A DNA stretch of 64,000 bases from Cryptomeria japonica. Lineage: Eukaryota; Streptophyta; Pinopsida; Cupressales; Cupressaceae. The stretch spans positions 138,298,849 through 138,362,848 of the forward strand of contig NC_081410.1 in NCBI RefSeq assembly GCF_030272615.1, written 5' to 3'. Positions 47,509 to 60,489 of the stretch are shown piece after piece. Made by a program: the position numbers and the translations under genes. How positions within the stretch are numbered: position 1 is the first letter of the stretch; the number at the start of each line of letters is the position of its first letter. A model generated the notes under the pieces. It saw only the letters and a program-made list of their open reading frames with translations, did no database searches and was not told the DNA's origin.

Positions 47509-48171
47509 GGGACGCAACGAATCTCCACACAAAACAACACTCTGTACAGTTTCTAAAATCCGCAAAACACAACATATTTCCACAAAAATTTTAGTAGCCA
47601 AATCTGCATGAACTACATCCTCATGACTATAAAATCACAAAAAATAAGACAAAAAAACACAGTGATTTGTAGATGTGAAAGTTTTTATACAGTGCCATTT
47701 TATGTGGAGATTAGCCACTGACCTCCCCTAATGTCCCTCCCACAAACTACTTTGCCCAATAGAAATGAAGTCTTCTATTATACTCTACTCTATTCCCCAC
47801 CAAGTAAAAAGAGTTCCATTTGAGCAATTGCAAGTCACTTAATGGCTGGGTGCACTGGATTATTAAGTGGTGGGCATGCTTTCTCCAGCATAGAAATCGC
47901 TCATTTCTTGTCATGTCGTAGTTGTTTTCCACGAAAACATCGCTGGACCTTCAATGCTCACCACTCTCTGTCAGAAAGGACAGCCTTATCTTTTGCCGTG
48001 GTGAACGTTCTCATCTTCGTACACAATCCCACAAGCTAAATATTCACTTACGGCACGTCGGTAACAGAGAGTACGGCCTCACAGACAACAGACAAATACT
48101 TATAACCTTACCTTAATCCATTACGGATGCACTGCCACACAAAAAGAAGGTTTTAGCCCATTGCAAAGTAC

Positions 48172-48177
48172 TATAAA
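48172..48177 (+). promoter_or_regulatory. TATA-like site of the host gene
   Basis: TATAAA within actataaacc, 22-27 nt before the first ATG. If functional, transcription would start close to that ATG, favouring translation from the second ATG at 48238. Confidence 0.35.
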
Positions 48178-48198
48178 CCCTGTGATGCGAAGAAATTA

Positions 48199-48809
48199 AT
48201 GGAGGAAGGCTTATGGCAGGTTCCTGGAAGGATAATAATGGAGGATATAAGTGGTGAAGAACACAGACATGCAGATTCAAAGAAGCCCAACTTGGGATTT
48301 CCTCTTGGGACGGCTTTTGTTCTTTTGATTGTTTTGGGCTTCAGTGCTCTGTTTTCTATTTGCTACCACTGGGAAAAGATTAGAAGCTTCCATAGCCGCC
48401 ATGCAAGTCACAGTTTTTCTGCTACATCCTCTCAGCAACTTCAGCCTAATCCGCCATTACAGATCGATGATGATTCGACGTCAAATCTTGAAGTTCACCA
48501 GGTATTAAGTTGGGTGTTTTTTTTTTCATCTGAATATTTTTTCTATATTCTTTTTGATGATAGATTGTTGAGCGTAATTTGAAATGTTGATTTAAAAAAA
48601 ATATTATTTTTTAAAAAATATTTGTACATGTTCTATTTGAACTGTGAAAAACACATGTCTATTGACTGAAAATGAAATGGTTGTTTAAACAACAGTTGCA
48701 GAGCCTGCCTGTACTGATGCCTGGAGATGAGATGCCCAAGTTCATTGCCTGGCCCTCCCCTTATGTTTCTCCAGCCCTGCTTCAATCAAATGATGATCTA
48801 CAGACATAG
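48199..48809 (+). CDS. Small one-pass membrane protein, At5g65660-like (hydroxyproline-rich glycoprotein-like family)
   Basis: Two exons. Exon 1 is 48199-48501 (101 codons, phase 0). A 194-bp intron with GT at 48502-48503 and AG at 48694-48695 follows. Exon 2 is 48696-48809, ending in TAG, giving 138 residues. Exon 1 encodes NLGFPLGTAFVLLIVLGFSA, a membrane segment at about residues 36-55, followed by CYHWEK (55-60) and a Ser/His-rich region. Exon 2 encodes SLPVLMPGDEMPKFIAWPSP. The GFPLGTA, CYHW and LPVLMPGD-PKFIA blocks are, as I recall, diagnostic of a seed-plant family of unknown function named after its weak proline-rich character. No stop or frameshift breaks it and both splice sites are canonical, so it looks functional. 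A second in-frame ATG at 48238 gives a 125-residue form closer to usual family starts. Stopping at the exon 1 reading frame (48582) would lose the conserved C-terminal motif. Confidence 0.9.
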
Positions 48810-49990
48810 AGTAGTGTATTTCAATGAGTTTTGTCAATGCTTCCTGGGATCTAACTCAATTTCAAGCTCACCCACATGGCTTTGATCTTGTTTCCACCAT
48901 GAATACAGTTTGCCCATCAACTGGATTTCAATCATGTGGGTTCAATGGAGAAATAACTTAACGACATTAAGTTTAATGATGTTAAATTTCTATAGCCGAT
49001 TTCAAGATTAGACTATGTATTAGTTTTTCATCAACATTTCAGATCATATTCACATTCTGTGATCCATCATCAGAATGATACTAGAAAACTAAGAATATGA
49101 AATGATAAGTTGCCACAGTCTATACTAATGAATATTGAAAGTTTTTGGATTTGATTGTGTATCTTTTTGTTTTAAAAATTTCTCATGTAATTTAATTTTT
49201 TTATATAAAACTAATGAGATGACCTGTTACATTGGCAAGTTTATTTGACTACATAAGATTTTATTATGAATAATTGAAAGAAAGTTGTTAATAACAATCA
49301 CTAGATCAAATAATCTATGAGATTAACATGAACCAATCACATTATTAAACACAAAAATTCAAATAAACAGACTGCCTACATGATGCAGATTTGATCTTCC
49401 CTTTCATTTAAATCTTAGATCTTCTACTGTAAATAATCTACAATTTTCATTACTGGCAATTCAAAACTATTTTGATACTGTGTATCAATGTCTGCCATCT
49501 CTTTCTCTGGCACTTTAAAGAGTTTTAGTGAGCCTGTTTTTAGTGATTTAGGTAGTATATTACGAGCTGTTTTCCAAACTCACAGTATACATGTCATGTG
49601 TGCTGTTTTACATTAATCATACACAGAAATGTAAGGGATTGCAGCTTGCATGGAACAATCAGAAATTACAGCCCCAGTATTTTCATTAATGAGAAACATA
49701 TAAAATTATTATTTAATTAAGTTAATTTTAACTCAAAAAATTTCAGATTATGTCAATAGTTTTAACAATATTTTAGATCACATTATATAATCTATTGGTA
49801 GGATGAGATATCAAGAGAAGAAAAAATGATGACGGATTATAAAATATGATCTAAAATACTACAAAAAATATATATATATATTGAAAATTGAAAATTATTA
49901 TTAAATATTTTTTGAGAGATTATTTCGATATTAAGCTAATATCATGAACTGAAATAATTTTAAAGTTCGATGAAACAGTCATAATAGATG
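48810..49990 (+). other. 3' flank of the host gene
   Basis: AT-rich, no other gene seen. It should contain the 3' untranslated region, but no polyadenylation signal can be chosen with confidence. Confidence 0.4.
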
Positions 49991-49997
49991 TGATGCG

Positions 49998-50145
49998 TCT
50001 ATGCTGGCTCCAAAATGGCAGTACAGATAGACTAATATGCTGTTAGTCGTGCGTTTTACACCGTCGATTTTGTAATAAATGATTGCGATTGACTAACACA
50101 TCACTATCACACTGTATGAAATGTTTGTTTTGGAACCAGAATAGC
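49998..50145 (-). mobile_element. MITE-like element, copy B
   Basis: Inverted partner of 32040-32193. Its ends read tctatgctggctccaaaatgg and, reversed, gctattctggttccaaaac. It lies about 1.2 kb downstream of the host gene. Confidence 0.6.
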
Positions 50146-51005
50146 TTCAGCCTAATAGATATGTGTGAAACTAGACCACTAAAACTACAATATTGTTGTA
50201 CAATTGCATCTAGAAGCATTCTTAATGACAAACAGTTCATTAAATTATCTTATATTAAAAGGATAATTAATATGAGCTCTTTCAAAGCATGAAAGTGAGT
50301 GAAATGCAACTAAAGAAAAAAGATAAAATGTAGAATTAACGCTATAGAAGACTGTGATGCCAACCGCCATTGAAGTGAGGATCAGAACATTATTATTTTC
50401 AAGATTAGAATTATTGAGCTTCTTGGGCATCAAGGTATTTTTTAACAAATCATTTTGTAATCCACGTACTGTACTTTTTTTCCTCATCTTTAACAGAGTG
50501 GATCTGAAATTTGAGAAACTGATTAAATACACATTTTTATTTTTATTAGTAATAAATATCAAATATTTTTTGTTAAATCAAAAGGTTGTAATTTAGTTGG
50601 TGAGGGTAGGTGATGGTATGTTTTATGATTACGTCATTCATTAAGATTTAATAAGATATGTTGATCTTGCAGCTTTGGTAGAATAGATAGGGGAGAAGGT
50701 CTTATAGTGGAGTACTCTAATTTCGCATCTCCCAAAATCTTATGCGAGTATTTCAAATCACCTTAAGCTTTGAACTACAATTTACTTGTCAAGTCTACTA
50801 GGAGAAGAGCACCATTACCATAACGGTTTACTCCTTGCACACCCAACCCCCAAATACCTAACTTTAAAAATAAATAAATAAATAAAAACTCATTAATAAA
50901 TTACACATGTACCAATAGCAGCTCATTTTTTAGCTTTTTTGACCATAATTGGTCCATTTGTGCACTTTTATTGGTACCCATAGCACACGACTACTGGGGC
51001 ATTTG
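50146..51005. other. No recognisable gene
   Basis: AT-rich DNA. The frames of 69-105 codons on both strands have no family features. Confidence 0.5.
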
Positions 51006-51785
51006 TGTTATGAAAAATACCTAAAATATTCCTTTATTCCAATATCAAATATTACATTTGATATGCATTTTATAAAGTGGTGGAGACGGGAGAAAGCAGT
51101 TAAATAGTTGAACAGTGCAGAAACTCTCTAACTGTCTATCCTAATCAATGTAATACATTTACTAACAATGTAATACATTATACTAACAATCCCCCCCTAT
51201 TACGTTGTTCTTTATAAATGTTTATCCAGAACCCCCCCCCTTAAGCCTTACATAATAAAAATTGCTGATTACAAAATATATATAGACACATTTTGTGAAA
51301 AAATTATTATAAGAAACAAATTATGAATCAAATTTAGCTCCATCAAGTTGTCTAGTAACCCTCGAAAAGGTGTAGCTTCATATCTGATTTCCCAAATTAT
51401 TCAGCAACAATCCATACTAAGCCCTCCAACCACATGGCTTCATCAAGTTCCCTGATAACCCTCGGAAGGGTATAATTCTTGAACACAACCTCGAGTACTA
51501 CTGGACAACCATCCATATTGAGCTTTACACCAAACCCCTTACCCGTCTCCAAAAAAAAACTTCACCATTTTCACAAGCACATAAACATATGCACAACTTC
51601 AGATACTCATTGCATATTCACAGGCGTTTAGGGAGACCGCTCTGATACCAATTGTTATGAAAAATACATAAAATATTCCTTTATTCCAATATCAAATATT
51701 ACATTTGATATGCATTTTATAAAGTGGTGGAGACCGCAGAAAGCAGTTAAATAGGTTAACTATGCAGAAACTACCTCTCTAATTG
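51006..51785 (-). mobile_element. Miniature LTR element (TRIM-like), right LTR truncated
   Basis: A 183-bp LTR (51006-51188, TGTTATG...ACTAACA) is repeated from 51653 for about 130 bp before similarity stops. Next to the right LTR the minus strand reads AATTGGTATCAGAGCGG (iMet primer site). Next to the left LTR it reads TAGGGGGGGATT (polypurine tract). The 464-bp interior has no gag or pol. No target duplication was found because the right end is damaged. Confidence 0.8.
51386..51541 (-). other. Short protein-like frame inside the TRIM-like element
   Basis: The minus strand is open for about 50 codons containing GFGVKLNMDGCPVVLEVVF and LPRVIRELDEAMWLEG, then a stop. A diverged half-copy of the second part follows, with cgagggttactagacaacttgatgg repeated. 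I do not recognise it. It could be a captured host-gene fragment or chance. Confidence 0.25.
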
Positions 51786-51789
51786 TACT

Positions 51790-52922
51790 TCTTGACCCTT
51801 GTGTGCATAACAGATCCCACAGCGTGCATTGTTACTATCCAGAAGCCAAAACAATAGCTAAAAAAATCATCAAAATCCGATGTACCGTTTAGAATCTGTG
51901 GGTCAAAGTTAGCTATAATGGCTACCACTACGCTTCCTCTAATTATAAATTTTGGTTTCGAGGTCACATGCTCAAATATGATGTGACATCAACATGTTTT
52001 TTGGTCGAGGTGTCCAAGATGGTCCCCCCAAAAATAAACGGATAGTTGTACACTAAGTCATATTTACTTGATAGATTGATACCGCATCCCATAATTGATT
52101 TTTCTAAAAATTTAAAAAAATCTTCTTTGAAACAAATATTAACATGACCATTTAATGTTGTCGCCAAATTTTTTTTGTAATTTTCAGGCCTGCCCGACAA
52201 GAAAAGTGGCAAAATAAATAGAAAAGTTGTTTCGTACTTAAATCGTGCACCATATCAAATTAGAAAGAGCCATACATTTGTACATGTAGTAAGGCTAAAT
52301 GCTAAACTTTTCCGTGTACGATCTGTGTGTGCATAAAAACAAATTGTGCAGAAATTTTACGGCGCAATAAATTTCATGGTAATTCATCTGCATTTTACTT
52401 ATATCACCTACCAGCTACCACTGAAAGTTCAGAGTCAATATTTTCGAGGTAATTTTATTACCATTTTTTTTAGTGTGCTTAAATATTTTGTGGCTGTAAT
52501 TCACTGCTTATCAAGGCCATGGGTTTTCTTGTACTAGTCAATTATTACTCTTGTCTTTATATTCATTGTTTATAATTTATTATTAATCATTATTGTGACT
52601 AGTTATTATTATATTATGTATTAATAATTAATTAATTTTAATTATGTCGGATGTGTTTTTATATGAATTCAATTTACTAATTTCTCCGTCCATGTTTCTA
52701 TAGTCATTGGATTTGTTTCAATAATAAATTTTTAAATTGATATTAAATATTGTAAATTATTATGTATATCTTTGATCAATTGACAAAAACCTTGCACACA
52801 AAACAAAAATCTTAAATTTTCTATTAAATTAAAAAATAGTTTCTATATTCATATTAAAATTGGATCATTTCAAAAATAAGTTTCTGAATTGATTTTAAAA
52901 TATAATCATGGTTTAAATCATA

Positions 52923-52957
<35 letters not shown>

Positions 52958-53280
52958 TAAAATGATATACACAAAAAAAATTACACAAAATTAAAAATCT
53001 TAAATTTATTATTAAATTGAAAATAATTCTCTAATATTAAAAGTATTTTTAATATTTTAAAATGAAAAACATTTATAATCTCATCTTTGGAAAAATTTAA
53101 CAAATATATAAATTAAAATATTATATTATATTTACTTATAATTTTTAATTTTTTTTACTAATAATTTCATCTATAATATTATATTTACAAAATTATATAT
53201 AAACTAGCAATTGCATTTCGGTGTGCAATGGGTATATTGTAGAGGTGTTGATTAGGGAAAATTTTGGTCCATTTTTTGCA
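51790..53280. other. No recognisable gene; (GT)n at 52925-52956
   Basis: AT-rich with a short GT microsatellite. No supported gene. Confidence 0.5.
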
Positions 53281-53303
53281 TAAATTTGTATAGTACATGA
53301 GGT

Positions 53304-53492
53304 CAATTGGTAGGCCATGATGTTGATTATGCAACAAAGGTCTCAACAAAGAAGTGGAAGCTTAAGATTAGACAAGTACCCACTTACAAGGATCCAATGA
53401 TTACTGAAACAAAACCTTTGAATCGAGAAGATAATCATGTTTCATTACCAACAGACTCATGTTATGTTTGCAATAGGGTGAGAGTGAGAGAG
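53304..53492 (+). pseudogene. Exon-like fragment of unknown protein
   Basis: An open stretch of about 60 codons reading VGHDVDYATKVSTKKWKLKI and then VPTYKDPMI, with balanced, protein-like composition unlike the AT-rich flanks. It runs into a purine microsatellite. I cannot name a family. It may be a stray exon. Confidence 0.25.
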
Positions 53493-53629
53493 AGGTTGAG
53501 ATAGGGCTAAAAATAGGGATATATAGAGGGGAAAGAGTGAGAGAGATGGGTAAAGAGACAAAGATAGAGAGGAAGATATAGATATAGATAAGGGTTGAAG
53601 ATAGAGATGTAGAATGAGGAGAGGAAGAT

Positions 53630-54310
<681 letters not shown>

Positions 54311-54402
54311 ATGTGATAGAGAGGAACAGACAGAGAGGAAGAGATAGAGATATCTATAAAGGAATTAGGAGAGATAGTGAGAGATAAATATAGAGTGTAA
54401 TA

Positions 54403-55611
54403 TGTTAGACAGTTATGATACTGGGAGAAAACCGAGAGGGGGAGTGAATCAGTTTTTTCACAAGTATAACAGTTAATACAGATTATAAACTTTATATCAG
54501 AGCGCACAATGAAAGATAAAGCATGAAAGCACAGTATACACAACACCAATATTTTTATGTGAAAAACCCAGTAAAAGGAAAAACCACGGTGGGAAACCCT
54601 ACCCACAATCAGATAGTACTTCTACAACAATATGTGAAATAATTACAATGTGGATTGCACTTGCAATCAGGCCGACCACCTAGAGTTCACTGCTCATCAC
54701 AAAATAGAAGTCTCACTTACTTACAAAAGCATCAGACTACAATCTGAAAAGAATGAACTGTGAAAGTAGCATCTCCTAATGCTTGATACAGTTCCGATTA
54801 AGCACAAATGTCTACCCTACAACACCAAAAAACCTTTACAATCTTCTGCTGAATGATATATCATTGTTCACACATAAACCTTTCTCTGATAATGCAAACA
54901 TAACCATCGATCCCATACCATACCAAAATTACATGAATAAGTCACCTATAAATACAGATCATCAACCTTATTGATAAGGTCAGCTAAACCCTAAACCCAC
55001 AAACTCATAATTACAAAAATTACATCACACGATATCACCAGACCAATATTATGATTTACATTACATAGCACAAACCTAATTTGAATACCCAAACAATTAC
55101 ATCCACCGGAAACCATGCTAAGACCAATCTCCAACATGTTTCACCAACCGGTAGAAACCGTCAGTACAATAACACATAATATTTAACCAGATCCAAATAG
55201 AACCACCATATCAGCACGCCAGCCAATGCGAAGCCACCAAAAAATTAGGACATGATCATGAAGCACCTTCAGTACATTAGAAACCATTTCCATAAGCTGG
55301 ACCAAAATCACCTAACCAAATCATCAAATATTGCTAACCGGTAGAGCTAACCGGTACCAGGAAATACCAACCAGGAACATAAGCAATAGCTTGTGGAGCA
55401 CCAAATCATGAACCAACTGAATATGACAAGCATGTAGCCATCCTGACTAACCATAAAAAACCAAATCCAAGGATCTGATCATACTGGATCAGAATCGTAG
55501 CCAAAACCAAGACAAACACCAAGTCTAATCGGGATAGCAGAACCATATCCAACTAGGATACAATGTTGACATCAATGACAACACTTAACCAAATCCAGCA
55601 TATTGCCAACA
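54403..55611 (-). repeat. 3' LTR of a copia element (RT-bearing fragment)
   Basis: About 1.2 kb, bounded by TGTTAGAC (plus) and GCCAACA, and adjoining a polypurine tract (minus AAAGGGGGAGAT, 55612-55623). Its outer end shares the gagagggggagtgaatcagt block with the 2311-bp LTR family. The partner LTR is missing. Confidence 0.8.
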
Positions 55612-55941
55612 ATCTCCCCCTTTGGCATTGATGGCGTCACTAAATGTGAAAAACATCCAAGTGCCAAGGAATGCCAACAATCTCCCAAAGACTGATCTGA
55701 AATATATATCCCCCTTAGATTAACAGATAAACACATGAACATCATCTCCCCCAAGGATTAATTGTTTTTCACATGAACACCATCTCCCCCTTTGATATCA
55801 ATGACAAAGGATGGATACCAAACCAAAAAGAAAAAATGAACCAAACAGCTGACTACTCCCCCTGAGCAATAGCATCATCTCATCAACCCGGATCAAAAAG
55901 TATGTCTGATAGGCTCACCGGATTGATGCATTCTTGCATCT

Positions 55942-58876
55942 CTAAGCCTCTTTCGAAGGGGTGGTGACCCCCAATGGATCTTTGAGATATTCAAAAGTAT
56001 CTTTAGGCAATGACTTTGTTAGAATATCTGCAATCTGTTCCTTAGTAGGCACATAAACCAATCTGACTTCCTTTGCTTCAACCTTTTCCTTCAAGAAATT
56101 ATACCTTATAAAAATGTGTTTTAAATTTGGAATGATATGCCAGATTCTTTGATATATCAATAGCAACAGTATTATCACAGTGACTAACAATAGGCTCATC
56201 ATAACTTACCCTTATATCTTTCAACATATGTTTCATCCATAAAATCTAAGTACAGTTAGTTGCAGCAGCTATGTATATTCAGCTTCAGCAGTAGATAATG
56301 AAGTACATGATTGTTTCTTGCTAAGCCATGAAAACAATTTCTTTCCAAGAAAGAATACACCACCTGTAGTGCTCTTCTGATCATCCATATCTCCTACCCA
56401 ATCAAAGTCTGTATAGGCACATAGTCTGAAATCATCATCTTTTGGATACCATAACCCATAATATGTTGTACTTGCTAGATATCTTAATATCCTTATAACA
56501 ACAATATCATGAGTTTCTCTAGGATCTGACTGAAATCTAGAGGCAATACAAACAACATTCATTATATCAGGTCTAGTATGAGTTAAGTACATCAATCCAC
56601 CAATCATTGATTTGTGTCTGCTTGGATTTATTCTAGGAGTTTCATCATCCTTTGACAATTTACAACCAGTTATCATAGGAGTACCGACAGGTTTAGAATT
56701 CTCAAGTCCAAATTTATTAAGGAATTCCCTCACATACTTAGTTTGACAAATGAAAATACCTTTATCAGTCTGAGTAATCTGCAAACCTAAGAAAAATTTC
56801 ATCTCACCAATCATAAACATTTCAAATTCATTCTTCACATCATTAGCAAATTTCATACACAAGCTTTCTTCTCCACCAAAAATGATATCATCCACAAAGA
56901 CTTTAATGATCAGTATGTCATCATGCTCAATTTTATAATATAAGTTACTATCAACATTACCTTTGTGAAAACCGAGCTTTGAAAGATATTTATCTAATCT
57001 AGCATACCATGCTTTAGGGGCTTGTTTCAATCCATATAAAGCTTTCTTCAATCTGCAAACCATGTCCTTGTCCTCTGATAAAGGAAATTCATCAAGATAC
57101 TCAATGTAGACTTCCTCTTCAAGATCTCCATTCAGAAATGCACATTTTTCATCCATCTGATATACCTTGTAGTTCTTGTGTGCAGCATAGGCAAGAAATA
57201 GTCTTACCGCTTCAATTCCTACAACCAGAGCATAAGTCTCATCATAATCAATTCCATCTTCCTGTGAGTACCCTTTGCAAACTAGTCTAGCTTTATTTCT
57301 CACAACTTGACCTTCTTCATTTAATTTATTACTAAAAACTCATTTAGTTCCAATAATATTCTTATCTTTAGGCCTAGGAACCAGTTCCCAAGTCTTATTC
57401 TTTTCTATTTGATCTAGTTCCTCTTCCATTGCTTTCATCCAATTCCCATCTTTACTTGCTTCAATAAAATATGTGACCGGTTCAATTTGAGAAATTAAAC
57501 ATACCTCTTCAGTAGCTAACCTTCTTCTAGTCATCACACCTTTCCTTTTATCTCCAATGATCTGTTCTTCAAAATGATTCAGCTTCACATACCTGGGATT
57601 TTTCGGATTGTCTTGAATTTTTTATTATTTATGCCCTTCATCAGTCACAGTGGAATTTTTTGATGTTATTAGAGTAATTGGATCTACACTCTAAACTGAT
57701 TCTTGCACTGTTGGTTCTGATTTGACAAATTCGTCTTCCGATCAATAGTCATATGATCTGATCTGATTGTTATCTTTCTCATCCACCTTGACATTTATTC
57801 TTTCCATTATCCTATTCAATCTTTTGTTATAACATTTATATGCTTTTCTCTTAGTGGAATAACCCAAAAATATACCTTCATCACTTCTAGGATCAAATTT
57901 CCCTAATGCATCATCTCTTCTAATATAGCATTTACTTCCAAAAATTCTGAAATATCTGACAGTAGGAGTATGACCAAACCATAATTCATAAGGAGTCTTA
58001 GCGGTATCACCTTTTATGTGTACTTTGTTGAAAGTGTATATTGTGGTATTGACAACTTCTCTCCAATAGATATTTGGCAATTTGGTTTCCATCATCATTG
58101 TTCTTGCAACATCTAAGATAGTTTTGGTCTTCCTTTCCACTATTCCATTCTATTGTGGGGTTCTAGGTGCTAGAAAATTGTCTTCTGATTCCATACTTCT
58201 CACAAAAGTTGTTGAGCTCACTGGATTTAAACTCACCACCTTGATCTGATCTTAAATATTTTATCTTCAATCTTGTTTCTGTCTCAACCATAGCTTTGAA
58301 ATTTTTGAATTTCTCAAGAGCTTCAGATTTTTCTTTCAAAAATGCAACCCCCATCATTCTAGAATTATCATCAATAAGCAACATAAATTATATATCATCT
58401 TGAAAACTTTTAGTCATTGTCGGTCCACACAGATCAGTATGAATAAGATCAAGAATTTCATTAGATCTATCATGTATGCTTCTGAAATAAGTTCTAACTT
58501 TCTTACCCATTTGACATTCTCTACATACCGGATTATGAGGTTTGACAATTTTGGGCAAATCTTTGACAGCCTGTGTTGAGCTGATCTTGACTATGCAATC
58601 AAAATTTACATGATACATCCTCTTATGCCATATCCAGCTCTCGTCAATTTGAGCAATTAAGCAGGCCTTCTCACTAGAGTTCAGATGAAATATGTTTCCT
58701 TTGGTCTGAGTTCCGGATGCAATCTCCAATCCAGATTTATTGATAATCTTGCATTTTCCATCTTTAAATTGCAAATGAAATCCTTTATCCACCATCTGAC
58801 CTACACTCAAGAGATTATGCTTCAATCCTTCAACATAATAAACATTGTCAGTATTAGTCTCAAGGAAAACTTTAAG
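55942..58876 (-). pseudogene. Copia pol: integrase, reverse transcriptase, RNase H (broken, 5' truncated)
   Basis: The minus strand encodes, in order: GAG-pre-integrase (HNLLSVGQMVDKGFHLQF, about 58740-58825); the integrase zinc region and core (HTDLCGP; SDQGGEF; NGIVERK near 58140); the integrase C-terminal part (ELWFGHTPTVRYFRIFGSKC); reverse transcriptase (about 56700-57560) with CAFLNGDLEEEVYIE, LYGLKQAPKAWYARLD and the catalytic FVDD at 56887-56898; and RNase H down to LTKSLPKDTFEYLKDPLGV. Damage includes stops near 58386, 58154, 57742, 57691, 57628 and 57338 and frameshifts near 58160 and 56270. The conserved FVDDIIFGG is intact, so decay is recent relative to many neighbours. Similarity stops at 58876 against a run of 14 Cs, so gag, protease and the 5' LTR are missing. 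Confidence 0.92.
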
Positions 58877-58879
58877 AAA

Positions 58880-58893
58880 CCCCCCCCCCCCCC
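58880..58893. repeat. Poly-C tract at a truncation junction
   Basis: Fourteen consecutive Cs exactly where copia similarity ends. It could mark a rearrangement or an assembly weakness. Confidence 0.9.
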
Positions 58894-59123
58894 TCAGACA
58901 AGGTGTAAAAACCTGGCAGAAGGTGTATAATTGTCGAGGAAAATATAAATTTTACTAGCGAAATTTTGCGGTTTACAGAGAAAAATTAATAATCTCCATT
59001 AGCGAATCATTCGTGATCACTCAAAGCTTGTGAAAAATCCTCGCAAATTGTAATATTTTTAAAACAAAAAAAATATTTGCATGGGCGAATTGTAATGTTT
59101 TTAAAACCAAAAAAATAATTGCA

Positions 59124-59380
59124 TTGGCGATTTCAACCTATTTTCAAACCATAAAAAAAAAATATTGGCGATTTCAACCTATTTTCAAACCATAAAAAAA
59201 AAATATTGGCGATTTCAACCTATTTTCAAACCATAAAAAAAAAATATTGGTGATTTCAACCTATTTTGAAACCATAAAAAAAATATTGGCAATTTCAACC
59301 TTTTTTCAAAACGTTAAAAAAAATATATTGGTGATTTCAACATTCTTTCAAAACGTAAAAAATATATATTGGCAAATAAA
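59124..59380. repeat. 41-bp tandem repeat
   Basis: Units beginning ttggcgatttcaacctattt start at 59124, 59165, 59206, 59247 and 59286, followed by more diverged ones. Non-coding and A-rich. Confidence 0.92.
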
Positions 59381-59525
59381 AATAATTTTCAAAGCATTAA
59401 ATTAATTTTGTGGGCGAATTAAATCATTCATTGATTTGCAAATTAAAGTGGAGCATGAGATAAACTATCACACTAACATTACAGACATGGAATGAAAAGT
59501 TGATTGAAGAATTTTAAATCAATTC

Positions 59526-59625
59526 ATGACATAAGGTAAAGCCTTATTAAGAGAGGTTGTCAATGACATAAGGTAAAGCCTTATTAAGAGAGGTTGTCAA
59601 TGACATAAGGTAAAGCCTTACTAGG
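59526..59625. repeat. 37-bp tandem repeat, 2.6 copies
   Basis: Units starting atgacataaggtaaagcctt at 59526, 59563 and 59600. Confidence 0.93.
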
Positions 59626-60356
59626 TGCATGATCATCATTATCACAAGCCATAAGAGAGGTATGATTAGTATAATGCTCATGGACAAGTAAATTGAATGA
59701 ACCCCAAACAAGATGTATCATGTAATAATGAAACACAAATGAGGGTAGATCCAAAATCTAATCAAATCTAATATAAAAACAATGCAATCATAAAATCAAA
59801 TCTCAAAAAAATCATACTTTCATAATCAAAGGAAAACAAGAAAACATATTCACCCACAATGAATCAACTATTATAATTGGAAGGTCACTTCATCAAGACA
59901 ACATCAAGACAACAGACCAGTGCCTTATCCTAGGGCATAAAGTCACTTACAATTCAAAGATAACCTGATAATAAACTTCAATAAGATTCATTTGCAGATA
60001 AACATGAATGAATATGCCATTACATACACAACCCAGTTTCATACAAATGATATAATCATCAGAATTGTATTAAAAAAATGATTCACTGAAACTGCCCCAA
60101 GAACTTTAATTCTTTCCTTGAAAGAAATCTTAGAACAATTCCATAATCTTCCTTGCAGACACGTAAATTGAAAAAACCCTTGACCATTCAATTCACAGTG
60201 AAAACATAAATTCAACACAAAGACAATTATGTGAAGATTTCAAACTGCAAATGATATTATATTCATATTGATATAATAAAGTAGATTCAAAATGTGATTT
60301 AGCTATGCACTTATCAAATTCTTGATCTATTATCAGAGTTTTCAACATCAATAAAA
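59626..60356. other. No recognisable gene
   Basis: AT-rich, no domain seen on either strand. Confidence 0.45.
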
Positions 60357-60440
60357 GTGGCCATCCCTCTCTACCGATCGAAAAAAAAAAGTGGCCATCC
60401 CTCTCTACCGATCGAAAAAAAAAAGTGGCCATCCCTCTCA
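60357..60440. repeat. 34-bp tandem repeat, about 2.5 copies
   Basis: Units gtggccatccctctctaccg followed by atcg and an A-run, starting at 60357, 60391 and 60425, just beyond the stop of the unknown frame. Confidence 0.93.
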
Positions 60441-60489
60441 AATTAATCTTGGAATCCTTTTATAAGATGAGGATGCAACAAGCTTAGGA

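Noticed and set aside
48199-48582. Single-exon 127-residue protein
   Set aside because: The end after residue 101 is intron translation; splicing at 48502/48695 adds the conserved LPVLMPGD motif.
54986-54998. Telomere-like taaaccctaaaccc words
   Set aside because: Only two units inside an LTR; too short to be a telomeric array.
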